A stretch of 14,796 bases of DNA from positions 1 to 14,796 of the forward strand of contig CANQRX010000030.1 of assembly GCA_947626425.1 (NCBI GenBank), written 5' to 3'. The DNA comes from an uncultured Bacilli bacterium (GTDB lineage Bacteria; Bacillota_I; Bacilli_A; RF39; UBA660). The notes below the pieces were generated by a model. The model was not told the origin of the DNA and searched no databases. It saw only the letters and a list, made by a program, of their open reading frames with translations. The position numbers and the translations under genes are program-made. This document shows, one piece after another, positions 1-6,238 of the stretch (positions are counted from its first letter, which is position 1; every line of letters starts with the position of its first letter).

Positions 1-147
1 TTTTCGGTTGAATATGCTTTAAAAGATATACATAAACCTATTGGAGTTAGTTCATATGAATTATCAGAATATTTACCTCCTGAAATTTTAAAAGAATTAC
101 CAACTGAAGAAGAATTAAATTTACATATCGATTTAGAAAATAAATAG
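1..147 (+). CDS. C-terminal end of a DUF1016 (YhcG-like) PDDEXK nuclease, partial
   Basis: The frame is open from base 1 and gives 49 residues before a TAG. It contains KPIGVSSYELSEYLPPEIL and then a LPTEEEL stretch, which is how DUF1016/YhcG-family proteins end. That family carries a PD-(D/E)XK nuclease domain and is common near mobile and restriction genes. The catalytic part lies outside the window, so nothing can be said about whether the gene is intact. The next recognisable sequence, a phage antirepressor fragment, begins about 20-30 bases after the stop and in the same frame, which suggests a deletion or recombination joint. The family assignment rests on about 30 residues of recalled similarity. 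Confidence 0.6.
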   Translation, partial: FSVEYALKDIHKPIGVSSYELSEYLPPEILKELPTEEELNLHIDLENK

Positions 148-714
148 TGTCATTTTGTACTAAAGAGAGAGCCATTTAAGGTCTGGCTTGCTAATTTAGG
201 TAGTGAAAGAATTGATGAAGTATTCGATCCTGAAATTGCTATTAATAGAGCTGTTAATTATTATAGAAGATTAGGTTACAATGATGAATGGATTAAAAAA
301 AGACTAAACGGAATTGTTGATAGATTTAAACTAACTGATATATGGAAAGATGGTGGCATTGAAAAACCTGTTGAATATGCTATGCTTACTAATGAAATAT
401 ATAAAGGTTGGTCTGGTATGAAAGCATCAGAATATAAAGCATATAAAGGTATAAGAAAAGAAAGTTTGAGAGATAATATGACGGATATAGAAGTTATTCT
501 CACTGATTTAGGAGAAATTGTTACACGTGATATAGCAACAAATGAACATCCACAAGGATTTAAGGAAAATATGAAAGTTGCGACCCGAGGTGGACAAGTA
601 GCTAATGATGCGAGAATTTCATACGAACAAGCAACTAAAAAATCAGCAATATCAAATAAAAATGCTCTTAACTACCAATATAAAGATGAAAATAAACAAA
701 TTGAAAATAAATAA
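148..714 (+). pseudogene. BRO-family phage antirepressor, C-terminal fragment lacking the N-terminus
   Basis: The frame is open from 148 to the TAA at 712-714, about 188 codons. From near 169 it reads PFKVWLANLGSERI, then a DPEIAINRA stretch, LTNEI, RDNMTDIEVILTDLGE, and near the end a KVATRGGQVANDAR segment. These blocks are typical of the region after the Bro-N domain in phage BRO/Ant antirepressors. No ATG, GTG or TTG exists in frame between the upstream TAG (145-147) and 382, so homologous sequence starts about 70 codons before the first possible start. The DNA-binding Bro-N half is missing. Translation from the ATG at 382 would give a 110-residue tail, probably non-functional. A plus-strand terminator lies at 943-969. 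I read this as a prophage relic. Confidence 0.7.
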
Positions 715-910
715 TTAAAGTTCAGTTGTTGTTAGAACACCCTTACAAAACTTATAAAATAAGAATTTAATAAATTTCCAAAAAACTCAAGTAAACTTAT
801 AAGTTAAACTTAAAAAAAAATATTCTAAATTCTTATTAGAAAGATATAATTTTGATTCTTACAACCGTTTTATAAAGATCTTTCCCAAAATCAATATTTT
901 GTGATTATTC

Positions 911-936
911 AAAAAAATCATCTAAAATTAGATGAT
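911..936 (-). terminator. Rho-independent terminator, minus strand
   Basis: A 7-bp perfect stem (917-923 with 930-936, loop AAAATT) is followed on the minus strand by a run of seven Ts (plus-strand As at 911-917). It is the first terminator downstream of the minus-strand gene at 1138-1959, about 200 bases from its stop. The IS200 remnant lies in between. Confidence 0.6.
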
Positions 937-942
937 AGCTGT

Positions 943-969
943 CATTCAAGTTTTTTGAATGCTTTTTTT
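943..969 (+). terminator. Rho-independent terminator, plus strand
   Basis: CATTCAA (943-949) pairs with TTGAATG (955-961) around a five-base loop, and seven Ts follow at 963-969. It would end transcription from the prophage fragment. It sits back to back with the minus-strand terminator at 911-936. Confidence 0.7.
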
Positions 970-984
970 GTTTACGAAAACTTA

Positions 985-1124
985 GGTTCTAAAAAGATTC
1001 GCGTAGCATAGAAAAACCCTCCTTTGATAAAATAAGTGCTGTCTAACAAATGCACTGAAAGTCAAAGGAGATGTCCTGAAAGGACATGAATAGTTTAGTA
1101 CCCACGAAGTGGAATTGTAAATAC
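985..1124 (+). mobile_element. IS200-type insertion sequence, left-end remnant
   Basis: Three nested structures precede a truncated transposase start. (1) A bulged hairpin, GGTTCTA (985-991) with TAGAA..ACC (1009-1018), carries CGTAGC in its apex, as expected of an IS200/IS605 left-end hairpin. (2) CTCCTTTGA (1019-1027) pairs perfectly with TCAAAGGAG (1062-1070), burying the AAAGGAG ribosome-binding site; AGTGC (1035-1039) and GCACT (1052-1056) pair inside it. (3) ATGTCCT-GAA-AGGACAT (1071-1087) covers the ATG. Hiding the ribosome-binding site in a 5' hairpin is known for IS200. Only this end survives; the rest of the transposase and the right end are absent. The outer boundary cannot be fixed. 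Confidence 0.65.
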
Positions 1125-1130
1125 CAGTAG
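1086..1130 (+). pseudogene. tnpA: IS200-type Y1 transposase TnpA, first 14 codons only
   Basis: Starting at the ATG at 1086 the frame reads MNSLVPTKWNCKYQ and stops at TAG 1128-1130. The TKWNCKY block is the characteristic start of IS200-type TnpA, which normally continues HIVFAPKYRR toward a protein of about 150 residues with a HUH motif and one catalytic tyrosine. Here the homology ends after the tyrosine at 1122-1124 and unrelated sequence follows, running into the 3' end of the minus-strand gene at 1138. No catalytic residue remains. Confidence 0.65.
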
Positions 1131-1137
1131 ATTTTTA

Positions 1138-1959
1138 TTATCTTTTTAAATGCTCATTTAAAGAAGCTAAATAGTTTTGATGTTTTTGATAATGAAAAGA
1201 ACTTAAATAAATTCTTTGATTATCCAAAATCATGTTTTGCTCAGCAACTAATTGTTCTAATGGTTTAGGGATTTTATTAGGATTAAATTGCCGTAAGTAT
1301 TTTAGGCTTGCTAAAGAATGTTCCCAAGCCTCATATTTATTTAAGTATTCTTTCATTTCATTCAAAGGTAATTCGACTTCCCAAAATGGTTTCATTTCAA
1401 CATAGTTAGGGTTAGGATATTCATCATAACAATCATAATAATTCATTAAAAAATCTTCAATGGAAATATATGCTTCATTTTGGGGAACATCTTGCATTTG
1501 AAATTGTTTGGCTAATTTTAATAATTTTAATTGGCCTTCTTTTCCTACACATTTAACGCCAAAATTAACGGTTCCATAATGATAGGAAAATTTAATTACA
1601 TCATCACCACTTAATTGCTGATAAATTTCTTTGTTTTCTTCGGAAAGATTATCAGCGGCTATTTCTATCCAACATTGTCCTCTATTAAAGTGATCACTTA
1701 CCATAAAAGTATAAATATTTTTAGACCATAATTCTTGACAAGCTAATAGGCATTCTTCGATTATAAACCGCCGTGGATTATTTTCGACTATTTCTTGGGA
1801 GCTATGGGGTGTTTCATCAAATTCGTCATTTTCAGGTAAAAATCCCTCTTTTTCTCTTTCCATTTTTAAGGCTTCAACGCCTTGTATTTTTGCTAATTCT
1901 TCGCTTGATATTTCTTCAATATCATCAGTTGTTAAATATTTTAATTCTTCATTATCCAT
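1138..1959 (-). CDS. Unrecognised acidic protein, 273 residues
   Basis: I do not recognise a family. The first 65 residues are very acidic and look disordered (repeated D/E with TTDDIEEISSEELAKI). After about residue 63 the sequence becomes mixed and probably folded, with aromatic-rich stretches (NYYDCYDEYPNPNY around residue 175) and a helical, glutamine- and lysine-rich tail. There is no signal peptide or membrane segment, so it is probably cytoplasmic. The start is the ATG at 1957-1959, preceded on the minus strand by an AAAGGAAAAGGA ribosome-binding region. Its promoter at 1985-2013 lies back to back with that of the lemA-like gene. Codon use resembles the housekeeping genes, so it looks resident, unlike the relics behind it. 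The IS200 remnant ends within about ten bases of its stop. Confidence 0.8.
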   Translation of the reverse strand: MDNEELKYLTTDDIEEISSEELAKIQGVEALKMEREKEGFLPENDEFDETPHSSQEIVENNPRRFIIEECLLACQELWSKNIYTFMVSDHFNRGQCWIEIAADNLSEENKEIYQQLSGDDVIKFSYHYGTVNFGVKCVGKEGQLKLLKLAKQFQMQDVPQNEAYISIEDFLMNYYDCYDEYPNPNYVEMKPFWEVELPLNEMKEYLNKYEAWEHSLASLKYLRQFNPNKIPKPLEQLVAEQNMILDNQRIYLSSFHYQKHQNYLASLNEHLKR

Positions 1960-1984
1960 ATTCCTTTTCCTTTCGCTTGTTTAC

Positions 1985-2013
1985 ATTATATTATTTTAAA
2001 ATCGACAATTCAA
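1985..2013 (-). promoter_or_regulatory. Promoter of the unrecognised acidic protein
   Basis: On the minus strand TTGAAT (plus 2008-2013) and TATAAT (plus 1985-1990) are 17 bases apart, a good match to the vegetative sigma factor. Its -35 directly abuts the -35 of the divergent promoter at 2014. Confidence 0.65.
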
Positions 2014-2042
2014 TAGACTTTACATCGTAAAACTGATACAAT
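2014..2042 (+). promoter_or_regulatory. Promoter of the lemA-like operon
   Basis: TAGACT (2014-2019) and TACAAT (2037-2042) are 17 bases apart, and a TGA at 2034-2036 gives an extended -10. The predicted start leaves a leader of about 15-20 bases before the ATG at 2066. Confidence 0.55.
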
Positions 2043-2065
2043 GATTTTAGAAAGAAGATGAAAAA

Positions 2066-2611
2066 ATGGGAACCTTAGGAATAATTTTAATTGTCATTGC
2101 TTTACTTTTATCATACGCGATTTTACATGTTTCAGTTTACAATAAATTACAATACTTTACGACTAAACTTGAACATGTTGAAGGTTTAATTGATGAAAAC
2201 TTACGGGCTAAATATGATTTAGTAATTCGTGCTGAAGATACCATCGCCCAAAATTTAAAAAGTAAAAAAGAATACTTAAAAGAATATCACGATTTAAAAG
2301 ACCAAAAAATTAGTAACTTTGATTTATACCGTAAATTAGAAGAAGCTGAAAATATCATTTTGAATCTTTATAACGATCATGAAGAATTAAATGAGAATGA
2401 AAATCTTAAAGAAATTATGAAAGAATTAAAACAAACTGACGATGTTTTAATGGCTGGTGTGACCTATTATAATAAACATACAAGTACTTTAAACATATAT
2501 TTAAGAAAATTTCCAACAAATATCATTTCCAAATTTCATCATGCTAAAATTCGCCCTTTCTTTGATGGTAAAAATATGTTGGACAATGACTTTGAGGATT
2601 TTAAATTGTGA
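2066..2611 (+). CDS. lemA: LemA family membrane protein
   Basis: This is a 181-residue protein with one membrane helix at about residues 4-24 and a long helical part outside or facing the cytoplasm. Family features visible are YNKLQYFTTKLEHVEGLIDE (LemA: bundle of helices following the anchor), the KYDLV motif near residue 50, the AEN segment near residue 94, and the ending YYNKHTSTLNIYLRKFPTNI before a phenylalanine pair. The length is normal for LemA (about 180-200). The molecular role of LemA proteins is poorly known. The ribosome-binding site is weak (AGAAAGAAG). Its TGA overlaps the GTG of the next gene by one-base-shifted GTGA, indicating a two-gene operon with the MBL hydrolase. Confidence 0.85.
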   Translation: MGTLGIILIVIALLLSYAILHVSVYNKLQYFTTKLEHVEGLIDENLRAKYDLVIRAEDTIAQNLKSKKEYLKEYHDLKDQKISNFDLYRKLEEAENIILNLYNDHEELNENENLKEIMKELKQTDDVLMAGVTYYNKHTSTLNIYLRKFPTNIISKFHHAKIRPFFDGKNMLDNDFEDFKL

Positions 2612-3126
2612 GTAGGATGAAAGTTAAAACACTTATTGTGGGCGAGTTACAAGAAAATTGTTATTGTTTATTTAATGAAGAACAAGAAGCTTTAGTTATT
2701 GATCCTGGTGCAGAAAGCGAAAAAATAATTAATGCCTTAAAAGGTTATGATGTAAAAGGAATTTTAATTACCCATTTTCATTTTGATCATATTGGTGCCA
2801 AAGCCGCTTTAGAGCAAAAATTTAATTTAAAAGCTAACCAACCTTTACCCAATCATTTTCATTACCAAATTATTAAAAATCCAGGGCATACTTTAGATTC
2901 GCAAAGTTTTTATTTTCCCACAGAAAAGATGCTTTTTGATGGGGATTTTGTCTTTGCTGGTGCAATTGGGCGAACGGACTTAGGTGGTAATAATTTTCAA
3001 ATGAAAAAATCTTTACAAATGATTAGTCAATATCATGATGATTTAATTTTATATCCAGGTCATGGAAAACCCACATCTTTAAAAAATGAAAAACCCACTA
3101 TTGCATATTATTTACAAATTTTATGA
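2608..3126 (+). CDS. Short MBL-fold (glyoxalase II-like) metallo-hydrolase
   Basis: This is a metallo-beta-lactamase-fold hydrolase of the YqgX/glyoxalase II-like group. All metal-binding motifs are visible in order: THFHFDH (HxHxDH), NPGHT, FDGDFVF with the bridging aspartate, AIGRTDLGG, and the closing YPGHG. At 172 residues it is shorter than the usual 200-210. Only about 30 residues separate HFDH from the GHT histidine, compared with about 70 in typical relatives, so a lid or strand region is lost. The start is ambiguous: GTG at 2608 overlaps the lemA stop (GTGA) and has GAGG 11 bases upstream, while ATG at 2617 gives the family-typical MKVKTL start but has AGG directly against it. The natural substrate cannot be told. 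Confidence 0.8.
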   Translation: MSRMKVKTLIVGELQENCYCLFNEEQEALVIDPGAESEKIINALKGYDVKGILITHFHFDHIGAKAALEQKFNLKANQPLPNHFHYQIIKNPGHTLDSQSFYFPTEKMLFDGDFVFAGAIGRTDLGGNNFQMKKSLQMISQYHDDLILYPGHGKPTSLKNEKPTIAYYLQIL

Positions 3127-3504
3127 TAAAAAAAGGTTTTAATTTTCAAAAAACATATTGTGCTAGTTATAAATAAAAAAAATATTCATTGTGAAACTAT
3201 GAATGTCACCAATACTATTGCAATTTAGGAATATATGATAGAATAAGATAAAAAATTAAGTTTATATTTATAAATTAAATGTATATGCCGTAGAAAAGCT
3301 TTAGAGCTAAAATTATGGCAATGAATGCAAAAAAGGAATATAATATGCTGAAAAAGTTGATATAATCAAATTTTTTTCGCAAGTTGAAAATGAATTTTTT
3401 GCTTTGCAAAGATGAACAAAAAATAAATTAATTTATATAACTTGAAATCAGTTTTAAAAGTTAAATTAAAATGTATCTATAATGAAAGAATTGAGGTGTT
3501 TAAA
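3127..3504. other. Intergenic leader of the restriction-modification operon
   Basis: No supported gene is seen. It is very AT-rich and holds a small hairpin (ATTCAT 3184-3189 with ATGAAT 3199-3204), a promoter at 3358-3366, and a perfect 10-bp palindrome CTTTGCAAAG at 3402-3411 between that promoter and the methyltransferase, a possible operator. No clear terminator follows the MBL gene. Confidence 0.5.
3358..3366 (+). promoter_or_regulatory. Extended -10 promoter of the restriction-modification operon
   Basis: TGATATAAT is an extended -10 box (TG at 3358-3359, TATAAT at 3361-3366). No good -35 lies 17 bases upstream. It would give a leader of about 130 bases before the ATG at 3505. A second TATAAT at 3478-3483 is too close to the ribosome-binding site to be attractive. 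Confidence 0.4.
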
Positions 3505-4653
3505 ATGAAGCCATTCATAAAATGGGCCGGCGGTAAAGAAAAAGAATTACCTATAATATTAGAGAATTTGCCAAAAAAATTTGATCGTTATATTGAGCCC
3601 TTTGTGGGTGGTGGGGCAGTGTATTTTGCTTTAAATAAACCTAATTCTATTATAAACGATAAATCTGATGAGTTAATAAACTTATACAATTTTATTAAAA
3701 ATGGAAATAAAGAATTTCTAACAAAACTTAATGAATTATTTTATAATTGGTCTTTGTTAGAAAAAGTAATTGAAAATAATTCCGAAGAATTACTCAATTT
3801 ATATAAAAATTATTGTAATGAAATCGCTGAAGATAACAACTTAAAAATAAAATATAATGACAAAATTTGTGAATTTGTATTATCACATTCAGATGAATTC
3901 AATGGCGTTTTAACTAATCATTTTAATATAAAAATTGATAATTTTATCCATGAAATTCAAAAAAATTTATTGTCAAAAATAAGACGAATGTGTAAAATTT
4001 CGAAAAATAAAGGAAACCTTACAGATACTAATATACTAGAAAATATGGAAGCATCATTAAAAAGTGCCTTTTATATGCATTTTAGATATTTATATAATAA
4101 TAGAAATGAACTAGATATATCCCAAGAATTTTCATCGGCAATGTTCTATTTTATAAGAGAATATTGTTATGCTTCAATGTTTAGATATAATAGACAAGGT
4201 AAATTCAATGTTCCTTATGGTGGAATAAGTTATAATAGAAAAGATTTTAATAAAAAAATCGATTATGTAAGTTCAAAAGCTATAAAAAAGTATATGAATA
4301 AAACGAAAATTTATAATATGGATTTTGAGAATTTTTGTAATACTATAAATTTGACAGAAAATGATTTCATTTTTTTAGACCCACCTTATGATACTGAATT
4401 TTCTACTTACGCCAAAAATGACTTTAACAAAAATGATCAGATAAGATTATCAAATTTTTTAAAAACTACTAAAGCACAGTTTATGTTAATAATTAAAAAT
4501 ACCGATTTTATTTACAATTTGTACAATAATAGTGGTTTTTACATTAAATCTTTCGATAAAAAATATTTAGTTAGTTTTCAAAATAGAAATAATAAAGATG
4601 CCGAACATCTTCTAATAACAAATTATAAAATGGAGGAAAATAATGAACAATGA
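3505..4653 (+). CDS. D12-class N6-adenine DNA methyltransferase (type II)
   Basis: This is a Dam/D12-type modification enzyme that transfers a methyl group from S-adenosylmethionine to adenine in a specific DNA site, protecting the host from the adjacent endonuclease. Seen: KWAGGK at residues 6-11 (motif X), FVGGG at 33-37 (motif I, cofactor binding), and DPPY at 292-295 (motif IV, catalytic), in the alpha-class order. The start is ATG 3505, which has GAGGTG seven bases upstream and puts KWAGGK where the family has it; a TTG at 3442 would add 21 unrelated residues. At 382 residues it is about 100 longer than DpnM or Dam, the excess lying between motifs I and IV where the target-recognition domain sits. 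It overlaps the next gene by 11 bases. The recognition sequence is unknown. Confidence 0.9.
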   Translation: MKPFIKWAGGKEKELPIILENLPKKFDRYIEPFVGGGAVYFALNKPNSIINDKSDELINLYNFIKNGNKEFLTKLNELFYNWSLLEKVIENNSEELLNLYKNYCNEIAEDNNLKIKYNDKICEFVLSHSDEFNGVLTNHFNIKIDNFIHEIQKNLLSKIRRMCKISKNKGNLTDTNILENMEASLKSAFYMHFRYLYNNRNELDISQEFSSAMFYFIREYCYASMFRYNRQGKFNVPYGGISYNRKDFNKKIDYVSSKAIKKYMNKTKIYNMDFENFCNTINLTENDFIFLDPPYDTEFSTYAKNDFNKNDQIRLSNFLKTTKAQFMLIIKNTDFIYNLYNNSGFYIKSFDKKYLVSFQNRNNKDAEHLLITNYKMEENNEQ

Positions 4654-5482
4654 TATTATAAGAAAACAAAAAATAGAAGCAATTAAAATTATTGTCGATT
4701 CTAATATAAAAAGTTTCGCGGAAGGTTTTGAAGCAAGATATACTTCGGAAGTAAATGATCCAAATGGTGTAATTAACTCCAAAAAGAATAATATTTTTAT
4801 GGCCGAGTTAGGTAAGGAATTTATGTTTTATTCTGCTTTTGTGCGTTCTTTTGATTCAAGTTTTGGAAAAGTTTTAGAAAATATTGGTAATTCGATAGCT
4901 AAGTTGTCATATGAAGTACGAGGAAGAATAGATTCTTATCTTTTACCTCAACAAAGTCAACATATTGATTATTTGCTTGCAGAATACGATAAACATGTTA
5001 AACCAACCGTTAATGATTATGCCTCTTTTACATGGGTGAAACCTAGCAATGTTGAAAGCTATATGAAAAATCATGAAACGGATAATTATTTTTATAATTA
5101 TGAGAAAAAAGAACATTATATTATAGAATTAAAAGCAGGAGGAGATTTAGATAACAAAAAATCCAAAGCTGAAAAAACAGAACTATTACAAGAATATTTT
5201 TTGTTAAAAAATAAAATTGTCGGAACAGATGAAGAAATCAGGATATTTTTAGGAACTGCTTATAATAAATTTGGTGAAGGTAACGAATGGAAACAAGAAA
5301 GAGTACAACAATATTTTTCTGAAGAAGAGTTGCTTATCGGCTATAATTATTGGAATTTTGTTTGTAACGATGATGAGGGATTTAATATTGTATTTGAACA
5401 ATACAAAATTAGTTGTCAATATATTAAAGAATCATTAGAAAGAATTAAACAACTTTATTTTACTGATATAAGTAATAAATAA
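4643..5482 (+). CDS. Putative type II restriction endonuclease, unclassified
   Basis: This 279-residue protein is encoded 11 bases inside the methyltransferase gene and has GGAGG six bases before its ATG, the usual arrangement of a restriction partner. A likely PD-(D/E)XK centre is visible: D147 (in HETDNYF), then E162-x-K164 in YIIELKAGGDLDNKK. The preceding strands and the acidic-lysine spacing fit the fold. An FVRSF...G segment at about residues 67-76 recalls the TdeIII group, but that similarity is too weak for a name. Predicted role: cleavage of unmodified DNA at the site methylated by its neighbour. I infer this from position and the motif; specificity cannot be read. It is followed by a terminator at 5503-5524. 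Confidence 0.7.
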   Translation: MNNDIIRKQKIEAIKIIVDSNIKSFAEGFEARYTSEVNDPNGVINSKKNNIFMAELGKEFMFYSAFVRSFDSSFGKVLENIGNSIAKLSYEVRGRIDSYLLPQQSQHIDYLLAEYDKHVKPTVNDYASFTWVKPSNVESYMKNHETDNYFYNYEKKEHYIIELKAGGDLDNKKSKAEKTELLQEYFLLKNKIVGTDEEIRIFLGTAYNKFGEGNEWKQERVQQYFSEEELLIGYNYWNFVCNDDEGFNIVFEQYKISCQYIKESLERIKQLYFTDISNK

Positions 5483-5502
5483 AAAAAGCAACTTCGGTTT
5501 AT

Positions 5503-5524
5503 GCAAACTTATTAAGTTTTTTTG
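5503..5524 (+). terminator. Terminator of the restriction-modification operon
   Basis: AAACTT (5505-5510) pairs with AAGTTT (5514-5519) around a three-base loop, followed by Ts to 5523. It lies 20 bases after the endonuclease stop. Confidence 0.55.
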
Positions 5525-5817
5525 CGTAGATTTTAGAATGTTTGCTGATTATTTTACAATATTATCATATTTACAAAACTCTTTTATTTTTGCATTAACA
5601 GTTCTTATGATAAAAATTTTAGTTTATGCAAAGGATATATAGTTGCATCAAATCTTTTAATTAATCGTAGCGTAAAGAAATTACAACATATTAATTAATT
5701 TTGATAAAATAATTTAGGAAAATTTAGTACCGACAAGTTGCTTGGTAATAAATACTATGTAGTAATTTATTAAAAACGAAAGGCAAGTCAAACTGGTTAA
5801 TTATCATTGAAATAAAA
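5525..5817. other. Non-coding stretch with a second IS200-like relic
   Basis: No supported gene is seen. The middle holds the degraded left-end-like repeat described at 5653-5755; the rest is featureless AT-rich sequence. Confidence 0.5.
5653..5755 (+). mobile_element. Probable second, decayed IS200-like left end
   Basis: Four landmarks of the element at 985-1124 recur in the same order. These are a hairpin with CGTAGC in its loop (TCTTT 5653-5657 with AAAGA 5674-5678, CGTAGC 5666-5671), the identical 13-mer TTTGATAAAATAA (5700-5712; other copy 1023-1035), TTTAGTACC (5723-5731; other copy 1094-1102), and TAAATAC (5749-5755). In the transposase frame it still reads NLVPT before degenerating. 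The start codon and the two inner hairpins are gone. No active element is left. Confidence 0.4.
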
Positions 5818-5841
5818 AAATAAGATATTTCGCTCTTATTT
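5818..5841 (-). terminator. Terminator of the toxin-antitoxin remnant
   Basis: AAATAAGA (5818-5825) pairs with TCTTATTT (5834-5841) around an eight-base loop. On the minus strand the stem is followed by a run of seven Ts (plus-strand As 5814-5820). It closes the broken toxin-antitoxin locus. Confidence 0.6.
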
Positions 5842-5893
5842 ATTTATTAACTTCAAGTATTCATTAGTAGTAAAATTAATTCTTTTTCTTCAT
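5836..5893 (-). pseudogene. Possible toxin stub (RelE/YafQ-like N-terminus)
   Basis: An ATG at 5891-5893 begins two bases after the antitoxin's original stop, the normal position of a co-transcribed toxin. It reads MKKKN and stops. One frame over, after the lysines, it reads RINFTTNEYLKLINK to a TAA at 5836-5838. That resembles the start of RelE/YafQ toxins (lysines, then I-x-F/Y-T-T-x-F-K-x-x), but it is only about 18 codons and the nuclease body is absent. A terminator follows at once. The position supports the idea; the similarity is weak. Confidence 0.3.
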
Positions 5894-5895
5894 AT

Positions 5896-6185
5896 TTATT
5901 TCTCATCTAAAGAAGCTATAAGATCATTAACATTATTATGCCCTTTTCTTTTTCCTTCTCTTACTTCTTGGATAATTTTTTCCCTTCTTCTAAAGCTTCT
6001 AATAGTTCTTTACTAGGTTTAGGGTTAGATACTTCAAATGGAAGTCCGTCCCGTTTTACTATTTGGGTTAAAAACATATTAATAGCAGTACTCATATTAA
6101 GTCCGAGATCATTAAGAATTGCATTTGCTTGATTTTTTAAATTGCTATCAACATTAACATTAACAACACTGGTTGAACTAGCCAT
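5896..6185 (-). pseudogene. RelB/DinJ-family antitoxin with a one-base frameshift
   Basis: The intact part (ATG 6183-6185) encodes MASSTSVVNVNVDSNLKNQA, then a ribbon-helix-helix region with GLNMSTAINMFLTQIV and a GLPFEV stretch, the hallmark of RelB/DinJ antitoxins, which bind DNA as dimers and wrap a RelE-type toxin. The frame stops after 74 residues at 5961. With one more A in the six-A run (plus-strand Ts 5976-5981) it continues 26 residues, with KGHNNVNDLIASLDEK, the usual toxin-binding tail, and ends at TAA 5896-5898, giving 96 residues. The DNA-binding half could still be made; the toxin-binding tail would be lost. A strong AAAGGAGG ribosome-binding site and a good promoter remain. Sequencing error or slippage is an alternative to true mutation. 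Confidence 0.8.
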
Positions 6186-6209
6186 ATTTTCCTTCCTCCT
6201 TTCAATAGC

Positions 6210-6238
6210 ATATTAACATATTATTTTTGTTTTATCAA
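6210..6238 (-). promoter_or_regulatory. Promoter of the RelB/DinJ antitoxin
   Basis: On the minus strand TTGATA (plus 6233-6238) and TAATAT (plus 6210-6215) are 17 bases apart. A strong AAAGGAGG ribosome-binding site lies between it and the ATG. Confidence 0.6.

Larger units (their letters stand above)
715..984. other. Non-coding stretch between prophage relic and IS200 relic
   Basis: No supported gene is seen. The stretch is AT-rich, has a TATAAT at about 851-856 without a convincing -35, and ends with the two terminators at 911-969. A short transcript ending at 969 is possible, but I recognise no known RNA family. Confidence 0.5.

Noticed and set aside
276..503. Minus-strand open frame of 75 residues
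   Set aside because: It is antisense to the antirepressor fragment, low-complexity, with no ribosome-binding site.
985..1126. A tracrRNA-like or TnpB guide-RNA-like structured RNA
   Set aside because: The hairpins are explained better as an IS200 leader: they lead into MNSLVPTKWNCKY, and there is no cas9, tnpB or repeat array in the window.
1773..2030. Plus-strand open frame of 85 residues
   Set aside because: It is a leucine- and phenylalanine-rich shadow of the acidic protein on the other strand.
3442..3504. A TTG start adding 21 residues to the methyltransferase
   Set aside because: ATG 3505 has GAGGTG at proper spacing and places KWAGGK at the usual N-terminal position.
5938..6132. Plus-strand open frame of 64 residues
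   Set aside because: It is antisense to the RelB/DinJ antitoxin, which has clear family motifs.
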